A stretch of DNA of 64,000 nt from contig MEUE01000001.1 of the NCBI GenBank assembly GCA_001771585.1, forward strand, positions 1 to 64,000. The letters are read 5' to 3'. Of this stretch, positions 1 to 9,000 are shown piece by piece (position 1 is the stretch's first letter; every line of letters begins with the position of its first letter). The notes under the pieces are model-generated. The model searched no databases, was not told the origin of the DNA, and was given only the letters and a program-made list of their open reading frames with translations. The translations under genes and the position numbers were made by a program. Source of the stretch: a candidate division WOR-1 bacterium RIFOXYB2_FULL_46_45. Its GTDB lineage: Bacteria > Margulisbacteria > WOR-1 > XYC2-FULL-46-14.

Positions 1-614
1 TCATCCTGATAAATATCCTTTCCAAGTAATTCTTTTGAGTAAATGTAAAGGCGAATTGGCATGTTGCCCATCGAGTGCGTGAGTATAATGTACTTGGAGG
101 GAACGACGGAATCGGGAACCAATTCAATTTGACCGGGTTTACCTAATTTTTCCTTTGCATACCACAACTTGAAGTCGGCCTTTGCTTTTTCAAGCCAACA
201 TTTTCCTTGCATTGAAATATTATTGCCGCTATCGTCCTTATATGAAGCATCATTATTATAGGTCCTGTCTCCAAACTCCCTAACGCTTACCAAGCTGCTG
301 CCATTTTTATTTTTAAAGGAATAAGAGTACACGTAACCCTTCAATCCGAGATCGTTTTCAAGTTGTTGTTTTAGCCGCAATCCTTTATCTCTCTCATCCT
401 GTCCATTAAATTGATGGCTGCCTCCATTTATTCCATGGACCAAGATGAAAAGATAATCTTTATAAGTGTTGGTGCCCTCGACATTGCTGGCATAGGAAAT
501 GCCGGCAAATAAAAAAAACGCAACAAAAAAAACAAAGGTTTTCTTTGTTATATTTATTTTCTCTAATTCTATTTTAATTGTATTAATCCTGTTCCATCGA
601 TATTTATTAGCCAT
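1..614 (-). CDS. Putative secreted alpha/beta-hydrolase, 3' end cut by window edge
   Basis: Lipase/esterase-type alpha/beta-hydrolase, of which 204 codons are visible before the window edge. ATG at 614 is chosen because GGAG lies 7 nt upstream and no other start codon follows in frame before the conserved part. Residues about 24-42 are a hydrophobic export signal after a long basic N-terminus. HGING (His60) resembles the oxyanion-hole motif of lipases. THSMGN puts the likely nucleophile Ser181 in a nucleophile-elbow motif in which the first Gly is replaced. The catalytic Asp and His would lie beyond the edge. The gene begins 46 nt inside the end of the lipoprotein gene, so the two are probably co-transcribed. 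Substrate unknown; fold call fairly safe. Confidence 0.65.
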   Translation of the reverse strand, partial: MANKYRWNRINTIKIELEKINITKKTFVFFVAFFLFAGISYASNVEGTNTYKDYLFILVHGINGGSHQFNGQDERDKGLRLKQQLENDLGLKGYVYSYSFKNKNGSSLVSVREFGDRTYNNDASYKDDSGNNISMQGKCWLEKAKADFKLWYAKEKLGKPGQIELVPDSVVPSKYIILTHSMGNMPIRLYIYSKELLGKDIYQD

Positions 615-1468
615 ATTTCTGCTCCGGAAATATTGGAACCGGTCCCCACAATTTTCTGCCCATTTGGTGATACTTTAATATCCCAAATACTATTTGTATT
701 TATAAGCGTTGTTGGGCTGCTAGTAGACGAAGTTGTCAAAAACTTTTTTATGCCTTGTTCATAAGCACTGCGATAAACAACCTCGGATGTGTTTACCTTC
801 GAAATATTGAATTCCCCTCCTTGAACATTCGTATATTGATTTGTTTCAGCATATGTACTGCCATTTAGCGAAACTACTCTAAATACTTCTGATGAAATCG
901 GGTTATCTACAATGATGTAATTTGAATTTCGCCATGCCACAGTAGATCCTTTTGTCGATATTAAGGTTTTGCTGGATCCATCCCTATTTACCACCGCAAC
1001 CTCATTTGTTGCCCCTGATGAATAAGCATTGTAAATTAACTTATTTTCATCCGGACTCCAGTCAAAAGAAAGAACTGGCGCCCCACAATTAATCGAATTT
1101 ACGGAGTTGCCGGACATATCAACTATTTTTATATAGTTATCTTCGGTATAGGCGTAGTAATTGCCAAGAGGAGACGAGGCAACCTTACCCGCCTTATTAA
1201 TTTTCTTCAAATTAATTTCATTTGCTCCCGATTCGCTCATTATCGCCAGATAAAATTCTGAAGCAATATCTGTCCCCCCACTTCCCCCCGCCCCACCACT
1301 TACCGTTTGAACATTTTTGGTGCATAAGATTTTTCCGTCCGGCGTCCAATCCGGATAATAATAGTAAGTGGTTGTGCTTGGGTTTGCGGATAAAGTGCAC
1401 CCCCCAATTACTAGCAACCCAACAAAACAAGAAACAACCAAAACCAACACTGTGATTTTCCTAATCAT
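569..1468 (-). CDS. TolB-like beta-propeller lipoprotein
   Basis: Predicted lipoprotein of 299 residues. The N-terminus has a short basic region, a hydrophobic stretch and a lipobox VIGG-Cys24, so it should be lipid-anchored outside the inner membrane. The remainder carries PD40/TolB-type propeller blades, seen as repeated motifs such as DWTPDGK, DWSPDENK and VSPNGQK followed by short strands. ATG at 1468 is preferred because AGGAGG lies 6 nt upstream; the adjacent ATG at 1471 is only 3 nt away, and a longer reading frame to 1507 runs through the leader hairpin. The hydrolase gene follows and overlaps. No Pal or Tol partner is nearby, so a role in Tol-Pal is not implied; ligand unknown. Confidence 0.7.
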   Translation of the reverse strand: MIRKITVLVLVVSCFVGLLVIGGCTLSANPSTTTYYYYPDWTPDGKILCTKNVQTVSGGAGGSGGTDIASEFYLAIMSESGANEINLKKINKAGKVASSPLGNYYAYTEDNYIKIVDMSGNSVNSINCGAPVLSFDWSPDENKLIYNAYSSGATNEVAVVNRDGSSKTLISTKGSTVAWRNSNYIIVDNPISSEVFRVVSLNGSTYAETNQYTNVQGGEFNISKVNTSEVVYRSAYEQGIKKFLTTSSTSSPTTLINTNSIWDIKVSPNGQKIVGTGSNISGAEIWLINIDGTGLIQLK

Positions 1469-1494
1469 CATTTGCCTCCTTTTTTTCTCCCAAC

Positions 1495-1533
1495 AAAAAA
1501 GACACAAGGAATTCTGTCCGTTTTCCTTGTGTC
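1495..1533 (-). terminator. Hairpin with U-tract in the lipoprotein leader (attenuator or terminator)
   Basis: On the minus strand a perfect 10-bp stem (GACACAAGGA with TCCTTGTGTC) is followed at once by six T. It lies between the promoter at 1594-1622 and the AGGAGG of the lipoprotein gene, so it can act as a leader attenuator or end a short RNA. The structure is visible; regulation is inference. Confidence 0.6.
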
Positions 1534-1593
1534 TTCTCTTGTCTAACCTTTAAAACTTGCTCCATATAGTTATCCCTCTTGGAGCTTGGTTTT

Positions 1594-1622
1594 ATTATAC
1601 ACCCGCACAGAGGAATGTGCAA
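1594..1622 (-). promoter_or_regulatory. Sigma70-type promoter for the lipoprotein/hydrolase pair
   Basis: On the minus strand TTGCAC and TATAAT are separated by exactly 17 nt. Transcription from here gives a leader of about 120 nt before the lipoprotein start. The leader contains a GCTCCA/TGGAGC stem and then the terminator-like hairpin at 1495-1533. Confidence 0.7.
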
Positions 1623-1640
1623 GGTTTTTTTGTTTTTTTG

Positions 1641-1669
1641 TTGCTTTTCGGTATCTTCTATTCTATAAT
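1641..1669 (+). promoter_or_regulatory. Sigma70-type promoter for the signalling operon
   Basis: TTGCTT and TATAAT with a 17-nt spacer, facing right and back to back with the leftward promoter about 20 bp away. AAGGAGGTG and the ATG at 1698 follow, so this is the likely promoter for 1698-6001. Confidence 0.65.
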
Positions 1670-1697
1670 GACTGCACTGATAAGGAGGTGGATTTGA

Positions 1698-2135
1698 ATG
1701 ACACTAAAGAAGCTGTTGATTGCTCTCTTTATCGTCTTAACCTTTCCCCTCGTGCTGATCTGGGCGCTGGTTTATGGGATTATCATTGGAATTATCGGCA
1801 TTACCGTTGACCGCATTGAAACAGTGATCGACCTCCTCAAGCGCGACCGCATCGAACTTTTGAAATACCCCAAGTGGCGGGCGGATCTCGAAAAGCACAT
1901 TGAACTTAATAATGCCGAGGATGATGAAACGCGAAGGCGCATCACTGAAAAATCCGCGAGAGAAAAGGAATGGACACCCTTGCGGATTTTGGGTAGTTTT
2001 TTACTGCATATTTTAATATTTGGGATTTGTTTCTATCCTCCCTTGCTGATTTGGGGGATATTAACCGGCCCGATCCGAGCGCTTATAGAATGGTGGCGAT
2101 GGTGCTGCAATATCCTGGAAAAAGGAGGCAAATAG
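1698..2135 (+). CDS. Small membrane protein of unknown function
   Basis: A 145-residue protein with two hydrophobic spans, residues about 5-37 and 96-127, separated by a charged region of about 55 residues rich in Arg, Glu and Lys that should lie on one face of the membrane. The start is supported by AAGGAGGTG 7 nt upstream. The response regulator begins one base after the stop, so the two are translated together. I do not recognise the family. Its place as first gene of an operon that ends in a sensor kinase suggests an accessory or membrane-adaptor role in that system, which is inference from position only. Confidence 0.6.
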   Translation: MTLKKLLIALFIVLTFPLVLIWALVYGIIIGIIGITVDRIETVIDLLKRDRIELLKYPKWRADLEKHIELNNAEDDETRRRITEKSAREKEWTPLRILGSFLLHILIFGICFYPPLLIWGILTGPIRALIEWWRWCCNILEKGGK

Positions 2136-2136
2136 G

Positions 2137-2625
2137 ATGGAAAAACCGCTGATTCTTGTGGTTGATGACGAACCGAAAATGGCCGACAATGTGGCTGAGA
2201 TTATCAAGGTGACAGGGAAATATGACGCTATTGCCGCTTACAGCGCGAAGGACGCGTTCAATGTTTTTGAAAAAAACAAGCGCTATTTCGGGCTTGCCAA
2301 CAACCGGATCAGGTGCATTGTGCTCGATATCAAGATGCCGGAGGTGGACGGCCTCCAGTTTCTGAAGGAATTAAGAGAAAAAGAACCATGGTTCAAAATT
2401 ATGCCGGTCATAATACTTACGGCTTACGAAGACCGGACAAAATGGGCGAAAGCTACTTCCCCCCTGCGTGGCATGATCGCGGCTTATCTAAAAAAACCTC
2501 CAAACGAACAGGAGCTGATTGACACCCTGGATCGTATTTTTAACGGCGAAATTGGTCACATGATCGATGAGGCCAGAAAAACAAAGTATGAAAAATGGGA
2601 TCAGCTTAAGGAAGACGAAAAATAA
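2137..2625 (+). CDS. Receiver-domain response regulator without output domain
   Basis: A CheY-like receiver of 162 residues. The acidic pair is Asp10-Asp11 in VVDDE, the phosphoacceptor is Asp64 in LDIKMP, the conserved Thr is Thr95 in ILTAYED, and the Lys is Lys119 before PP. After residue about 135 only a charged tail remains, so there is no DNA-binding or enzymatic output domain. GGAGG precedes the start. It probably signals by protein contact or as a phosphorelay intermediate. The natural partner is the histidine kinase at 3887-6001 in the same operon. The family call is safe; the pairing is inference. Confidence 0.9.
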   Translation: MEKPLILVVDDEPKMADNVAEIIKVTGKYDAIAAYSAKDAFNVFEKNKRYFGLANNRIRCIVLDIKMPEVDGLQFLKELREKEPWFKIMPVIILTAYEDRTKWAKATSPLRGMIAAYLKKPPNEQELIDTLDRIFNGEIGHMIDEARKTKYEKWDQLKEDEK

Positions 2626-2697
2626 AGTGAAATTTTTGGGACAGGGAGAGGATATATTAATAGCGGATAAATGGTAGCGCGAGATAAGGAGTAAGAC

Positions 2698-3270
2698 GTG
2701 ATTCTCGAAAATCAACTTGAAAGCCTAATTCCACAAGAAGCGCACGATGCTATAGTATATAACATCGGCAATACTAATACTTCCGTAAAAATCGATCTCA
2801 GCAATGAGCGGATCGATAAGAAGTTTGTTCATAAAAATCGCGTCGAGAATGTGCTCATTGCCCATCCAATTGTGTTGAGCGAAGAAAAGAAAATCTACAG
2901 AACCAAAATAATTGCGGACCTCAACCACACCTTCTTTTTTGACCATTCTTTGGGGCATTTGCCCGGGATGTTGTTATTGGAAGCTGCCCGGCAGTTTGGA
3001 ACAACCATAAGTCATTTGTATTTTAATGCCCCTTTTGACGCTCAATTCATCCTGCACGACCTTAGTTCAAGGTTTACCGCCGGAGTCAATTCCGTCGATG
3101 ATGCTTTTATTGATATTTTAATTACTGATATAAAAATGAAAAATGATAAATTGCGAAAAATGTCGGGAATTGGGTACGTTCATCAGAATGGGCAGGTCGT
3201 AGGGAAAATAGGATCTTCATGGTCCATTATTCCCGGCAGAGTTTTAGAGCATCTGACAAAATTCCATTGA
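2698..3270 (+). CDS. AfsA-type hotdog-fold protein
   Basis: A 190-residue protein matching the AfsA/A-factor biosynthesis hotdog family by motif. It has VHKNRVENVL at about residues 44-53, then DHSLGHLPGM at 82-91 leading into LEAARQ at 94-99, the His/Glu region where hotdog enzymes bind acyl thioesters. Streptomyces AfsA has two such domains (about 300 residues) and condenses a beta-ketoacyl-ACP with dihydroxyacetone phosphate to start gamma-butyrolactone signals; here there is one domain. The start is GTG at 2698 with AAGGAG 6 nt upstream. A HAD phosphatase overlaps its end and a sensor kinase follows, which suits a small-molecule signal circuit. The product is unknown. A plain acyl-thioesterase or lipid-tailoring role is the main alternative. 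Confidence 0.72.
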   Translation: MILENQLESLIPQEAHDAIVYNIGNTNTSVKIDLSNERIDKKFVHKNRVENVLIAHPIVLSEEKKIYRTKIIADLNHTFFFDHSLGHLPGMLLLEAARQFGTTISHLYFNAPFDAQFILHDLSSRFTAGVNSVDDAFIDILITDIKMKNDKLRKMSGIGYVHQNGQVVGKIGSSWSIIPGRVLEHLTKFH

Positions 3271-3896
3271 AAATATATTTATTTGACGTTGATAACACTA
3301 TAGCTCCTTTTCGGCCAACCTCGGAATTGTATAAAAAAACACTGCTGCCACAAAATCGCGTTAAGTATCTTGCGATCGGCTATTTCATGGTGGTCATGTT
3401 GAACTTATTTTGGTTTATCCCTTTTATTGTAGAATTTCAAAGAAAACTTATAATGAGCATGCTTTCCGCCCTTTCTCCCTCAAAGCTGGAGGAAGAAAGT
3501 GAAAAGATAGCCAATACAACCACCCATTTGCTTAACAAAAAAATTAGGAACATTGTTGACCACAAAAATGAAAACCAAGATAAAATCTACCTGCTAACCC
3601 ATTGCCCGACGATTATAGCCCAAAAGATTGCCAAGAAGCTTGATCTAGATGGCGAATATTCAATTGAAATAAAAAACTATTTCCAACCAGGATTAAAGAT
3701 TGAGAATCTCAATAAATCAGCAATTTTGCATCAATTGAGAAAAGAAGGCCCGAACGCCCAAATATATTATTTTGCCGACGATTTGATTGATTTGGAACCT
3801 CTTTTGAAAGCGGACGTCGGGGTCTTGATAAATGCTTCTTTTTCCACTAAGCTGGTGGCAATGCTGTTTTTTAGGCGGGTGCAAATATGGAGTTAA
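3267..3896 (+). CDS. HAD-superfamily phosphatase, phosphoserine-phosphatase-like
   Basis: A haloacid-dehalogenase phosphatase of about 209 residues. Motif I is FDVDNT with Asp7 and Asp9, motif II is LLTH with Thr111, a motif III Lys is at about Lys150 (NKSAIL), and motif IV is FADD with Asp171-Asp172. Residues about 35-57 form a hydrophobic segment in the cap position that may touch the membrane. TTG at 3267 overlaps the preceding stop by 4 nt and places motif I at the usual N-terminal position; ATG at 3219 would add 16 residues and cannot be excluded. Sitting between the AfsA-like gene and the kinase, it could dephosphorylate a phosphorylated lipid or butenolide intermediate, as the butyrolactone pathway requires. 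That role is inference. Confidence 0.75.
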   Translation: MKIYLFDVDNTIAPFRPTSELYKKTLLPQNRVKYLAIGYFMVVMLNLFWFIPFIVEFQRKLIMSMLSALSPSKLEEESEKIANTTTHLLNKKIRNIVDHKNENQDKIYLLTHCPTIIAQKIAKKLDLDGEYSIEIKNYFQPGLKIENLNKSAILHQLRKEGPNAQIYYFADDLIDLEPLLKADVGVLINASFSTKLVAMLFFRRVQIWS

Positions 3897-6001
3897 TGTT
3901 TAAATATACCGCGTATTTTAATGCGGCCATTTCTTTTTTTCTTGGATTTTTTGTCTATTTCAACGGTCCGACAAAAAGACAGAACATTTTATTGTTTTTA
4001 TTGTCTCTTTCAATTTCTCTCTATGCTGTTTTTTTTGCCTTTTCAATTTATATGCCCGACCAGAATATTAGCTTGTTTGCCGTAAGAATTTTTCATGTTT
4101 TTTGTTTGGGTATTGCTACTTTTCTTTGCCTTTTTTCGAATGAAATAATTTTTGACAACACCTTTCGGAAGGCCTGGCACTACATTCCACTGATCACAAT
4201 GGCAATTGTATCCTATTTTTTAATGTTTGGAGATGTTGTGAGGGGAGTAGAGCCGGTAGGAACTTTGCCTAATTGGACGGTTCCGGGATCTCAATTTATT
4301 CTTTATTTCATTCACTATGGCTTTTTTACCACTTTGCCGATTTTATTGCTGCTTTTTTATTACTTTAGAACCGAAGGAGCGAAACAAAATCAAATAAAAC
4401 TCATCCTGATCGGCGCCGGATTGGCATTGCTTGGCGGTTGGACGACTTTTTTGCCTGGATGGGGAATAAAAGTGGAACCATATGGAATCCATTTTATTTT
4501 TATATTCCAATTTATTCTTACATATGCCATCTTAAAATATCAATTAATGAACATACGCGCAACTCTTTCAAAAATCGGAGCCTTTTTGGCCGTTTCCTTC
4601 ATTTACTGCATGGGGTATGTATTTTTGGCTTATTTTTATGTTAATTTTTTTATGACCGAAAGACCATATGGTCTCATTGCCGCCTCTCTTCTTTATGGGT
4701 TGATTTCCGGATTTTCTTTCAATGATTTTCGCCTGCGGTTACAAACCAAGGCGGAGAGGGCATTTATTGTTGGATGGTATGACTTTAACGAGGTAATTAC
4801 CCAGCTAACCGAGAAACTGTTCCATATTGTAGAAGCGACAAAGGTTTTTGAGATTATAAAAGACACTTTAAAAGAAAAACTTGAAATTGATCATATTATT
4901 GTTTTTGCGGCCCAAAAAGATGAGAACCTTAACTTGGTTTCTTTCGGGCTATTAAACGGCCAAAAGGAAAGCGCCAAAGAGCTTAATATTGATCATCCCT
5001 TCATTAAGCATTATGCCGTAAAAAAGCCTTATATGGACGGCTATGATAATCTCGCCGAAGAATTAAAGCGGATCATTGAAACGGATAAATATTTGAAAGG
5101 AACTTTTTACTTACCTATTTACTCTTCCGACGCGCTCGAGGGAGTATTAATTTTAGGGAAAAAGGCCTCTGAAGATTCATACACTTCCACGGACTTGAGC
5201 TTGTTTAAGGCAATAATTTACCAGTCCATCTCTATCTTTGACCGTATTCGCCCCTATGAAAAAATTAAAAAGGAGTATGAAAACACCCAAAAGAAACTCT
5301 ATGACACCGATCGGCTTTTGGCTCGGTCGGAAAAGATTGTTTCAATGGCGAATCTGATACAGGAATATAACCATGAAATAAAAACGCCGCTGGGAATCAT
5401 GAGAAGCAAACTGTATTTGCTTCCTGATGATGCCGGAAAAATAGAGGATTTTAAGTCGATAAAAGAGTACTTGAGAGAGCAAATCGACCGCGCGAATGAT
5501 ATTGTGGAAAGCACCCTGCGACTGTCCCGTCCAAAGGAGCATCATGAAACAGCACTGGATCTCAATACTGTAATTGAATACGCCGTTAAAATGTCTTCTT
5601 TAATCGGGATACACCTGACCAAAGAGCTGGGAACAATTCCAAAGATCATGGGGGATAAAGACGATCTGCAGATGGTTTTTATGAACCTCTTAAAAAACGC
5701 GGCCGAAGCCATGCCTGATGGGGGCGACCTAAAAATCAAAACTTATGCCGTTCCCGAAAATGGAGATCAAATAGTTTGCGCCGAAATATCCGATACCGGC
5801 TGCGGGATACCAAAGGAAAACATGGAAAAAATATTTGAACCATTCTTCAGCACTCATGTAACCAAAGGGAGAGGATTGGGGCTGTCAATCGTTTTCCGCA
5901 TTATCCGCGAACATTTGGGCAAAATAGACGTTTCGAGCAAGGTAGGAACAGGGTCAACTTTTAAGATTGTGCTGCCAATAAAAATTGCAATTGACGATTA
6001 G
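3887..6001 (+). CDS. Membrane sensor histidine kinase with GAF domain
   Basis: A 704-residue kinase. The first about 270 residues contain seven or more hydrophobic spans, like the 7TM sensor regions of some histidine kinases. A GAF-like domain covers about 310-470 and a short coiled coil leads to the phosphorylation site His496 in YNHEIKTPL. The ATPase domain has the N-box (NLLKNAAEAM), DTGCGIP and GRGLGLSIV motifs. The start overlaps the HAD gene by 10 nt. It closes the operon that begins with a stand-alone receiver, its likely phosphotransfer partner. The sensed ligand is unknown; a hydrophobic signal made by the AfsA-like and HAD proteins is a testable guess. Base composition is AT-rich, unlike the gene that follows. 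Confidence 0.88.
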   Translation: MELMFKYTAYFNAAISFFLGFFVYFNGPTKRQNILLFLLSLSISLYAVFFAFSIYMPDQNISLFAVRIFHVFCLGIATFLCLFSNEIIFDNTFRKAWHYIPLITMAIVSYFLMFGDVVRGVEPVGTLPNWTVPGSQFILYFIHYGFFTTLPILLLLFYYFRTEGAKQNQIKLILIGAGLALLGGWTTFLPGWGIKVEPYGIHFIFIFQFILTYAILKYQLMNIRATLSKIGAFLAVSFIYCMGYVFLAYFYVNFFMTERPYGLIAASLLYGLISGFSFNDFRLRLQTKAERAFIVGWYDFNEVITQLTEKLFHIVEATKVFEIIKDTLKEKLEIDHIIVFAAQKDENLNLVSFGLLNGQKESAKELNIDHPFIKHYAVKKPYMDGYDNLAEELKRIIETDKYLKGTFYLPIYSSDALEGVLILGKKASEDSYTSTDLSLFKAIIYQSISIFDRIRPYEKIKKEYENTQKKLYDTDRLLARSEKIVSMANLIQEYNHEIKTPLGIMRSKLYLLPDDAGKIEDFKSIKEYLREQIDRANDIVESTLRLSRPKEHHETALDLNTVIEYAVKMSSLIGIHLTKELGTIPKIMGDKDDLQMVFMNLLKNAAEAMPDGGDLKIKTYAVPENGDQIVCAEISDTGCGIPKENMEKIFEPFFSTHVTKGRGLGLSIVFRIIREHLGKIDVSSKVGTGSTFKIVLPIKIAIDD

Positions 6002-6037
6002 GAACCGGGGCGGGGGAAATATTAAAAGCAAATTTTT

Positions 6038-9000
6038 TTGATTGACGTCGAAATCACCGCACGGGATAAGGCCGGAAACGAAAGCGCGACGTTTGAAGCC
6101 GGCACCATTCGCGTCGATCGGACGCCGCCGACGATCTACGCTCAAAGCGCGGTCCCGTATGTCCTCTCCAACACCGGCTCAAATCCGTACACTACGACGT
6201 TATCTTATCGCCTGTCGGCAGACGCCGCGGATGTGACAGTTAAAATCTACCACGAAGGGACAGGTCAGTTGGTCAAAACTTTTACCAACGCTTCGACTTC
6301 AATCACTTGGAACGCGGGGAGTTCTCTTCCGACCGGCTCGTATCAGTTCCAAATCATCGCGGAGGATTCGGTTGGAAACACTGTAACCGCCTACGCCACT
6401 TGCGTCAAAGACGGCATAGCTCCGGTCATAAGCTTTCCGGCCAAAGATAATGATAAAATATCGGGGACCATCGCTATCAAGGGCACGGCTACCGATCCGG
6501 ACTGGACGAACGATAAAGGTTTCAAGGAATATCGCGTTTATTACAAAGAAGGAGCCGACCCCTCGACGGTTCGACAGAGCTCACCGCTCGGGGCAAGCTG
6601 GAAAACAGATTTTATTGAAATCCCCGCCGCGAACAAAGGGCGGCCGATGCAGGGGAACAGCACGCTGGCGTACTTTTATACCACCGGCTTGAAAAACGGA
6701 ACTTACACGACAAAGGTAGTGGCGGAAGAAGAGGGTGGAGCGACGGTTTCTTCAACCAGGGTTGTTGAGATTGACAACGATTCGACCCAATCCTCCTCCA
6801 ATTCTCCATATATCGAACTGCTCCCTATCCAATCATCAATCGATTTCAAATCCGACGATTCCAATAAATTATCAATTGGATTTTCCAATAGCGTGAAACC
6901 TGCCAATGTTCACATTGAGGTTGTACCGGCAGGTCGTGACCTGCCGGTTTTTTACAAACAATTCCCAAATGTCGCCGGCGCCCCTTTTACCGGCCAACCG
7001 ACCTATACCGACGGAAAAGAGCTCGGGTATTTCATTTGGAAAGACGCCAAAAATACCTGGCACATCAAATGGTCGCACGACGGGAAGAACCATCGGTTTT
7101 CCGGTAACATAATCCCAATCGGCGGCGGGCAATTGAAATCGTGGGACACCAACACGTCCGGCGGGATCGATTTCACACTCGATTCCAATGTCACCCAATT
7201 GATGATCACCCCCAAAATTGATGACGATCCGACTAATCCTCAAATTTATGCCTCAAACGTTTATCTTGGAGCCGGCAAACAGTCGGTTGACTACCTTCCG
7301 ATAATGATTGATGTCAAAAACGATTCGTTGATGGATATGATGGGCGGGGTATCATCCCAAAAGGGAGGATATAACCCATCTTCATCGACCTGCAACTGGG
7401 ACGGGAAGCTCTCTACCGGCGGCTATGCCGATTCGGGAAATTATATTGTCCGGGTGCGGGCGGAAGGGGCGGATGGGGTCGGTATCGCCACTGCCGAAGG
7501 GAAGGTCTCAATTACCACCCCGTTTGAAGTTAAGAATATCGAAACGACCAATGCCACTTTTAATACGCTCGGAGCGCCTGATAGGGTTACGGTATCTTAC
7601 AATGTTTCAAAGGATTCAAAAATCACCGCCCTGGTTTATGATTACAGCAAGAATTTGGTTGCGATCCTCTTATCCGATGAAAAAGTTTTAGGCGTTTTAA
7701 ATTCTAACAACAAACACAGTTTTTCCTGGAAAGGAAATTATCCGCTGTCGAACAGTTCAACTATCGTAACTTCGGGGAATTATATTATCAAGTTGATTGT
7801 TTCCGCTCTTGATGGTTCTGGCTCTTTCACAAAAGAGATCCCCGGGATTGCAATCGAAAAAACTTTTCAGAACGAAAATTACGCCAAACTGGAGCCGGTT
7901 GGGGATGAGGGTTATTACAATGGCTCTCTGGTCAGGATGGCGGAAGGGGAGTCCCCTTATTATTATGAAGCGAAAGCTTCCGGCCTTTATCATCCTCCCC
8001 GCGATTTTTCTTATACCTTAAGCGCCGCGGGAAAACAGCGCTTCACCATGTACCCCTATGTCCCCTTTGCCGGCCTGATGCATCGGGGGTTTGACAAAGT
8101 TAAGGTAAAAGCTCTTATACAATTGAGAGTAAATTATCATTATTACGACGGTTATCGCTTTTTAGCGGGAGAAATCTGGGCTGATGGCGATTATACCGAC
8201 GAGAAAAAGGTTTCATTTAATTACACTCCCGACAACGCCATATTAAAAGAAAGCCGCAAGGTCTATCCTCAAAAAGATCGGGGGAGAATAACCAGCATAG
8301 ATGTAAAGGCGACAATCTATACGGCGGACGGTTCTTTTGTGCTGGACAAAACGACAGAATGGAAAAAATTACCGGCTAGCGGCGTTTTAACCGATAAAGG
8401 GATGTTTTTGATCAAGGGGAACGAATCAGAACAACCGGAAACTCACAGATACTATTACCAGGGAATAGGATGGAAAGATGTTACCGACCAATGGCCGCAT
8501 GTTGCCAATCTGGAAATAGAACTGGCTTCGCCAATCAAATATTCACGCTTGACCAACCGCTTTGTCCCCTGGTATGGCTTTGTAAATAAAAACAATTCTT
8601 TGGCTAGGAATTTTGCCTTGACGCTCGGTAATATCAATACCGGACTCGGTTTTCCGGGCAAAAAGTTCTTTGACGATCCGGAGGCCAAACCGGACGCTCC
8701 TCACAGCTCTCTGGCAAACCAGCTTGCCGCCAACATAAGTAATAAATCAACCTGGAGCGAACAGGTTGCGGCAATGAACGATCTGGCCAAACAGGCCAAT
8801 CTTCTAAAGTATAAGGACTCGCTCGATTCGAGCGTCGGCTATGATTCTTATCTGGCCGATGAGTACTTCGAATTTATCCCGATCACAACTCCGGCAGGAT
8901 CCGACTTTGTGAGAGTTAACGATTCAACCTACACTGCCCAAACTTCCGTGGCCTTGCTCCCTTCAGCCTCCGGTTCCACCCAATCCCAAAATACTTTCAC

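Noticed and set aside
3219-3266. ATG at 3219 as the start of the HAD phosphatase
   Set aside because: It adds 16 residues before motif I and overlaps the AfsA-like gene by 52 nt; TTG at 3267 gives the usual HAD start, although this is not certain.
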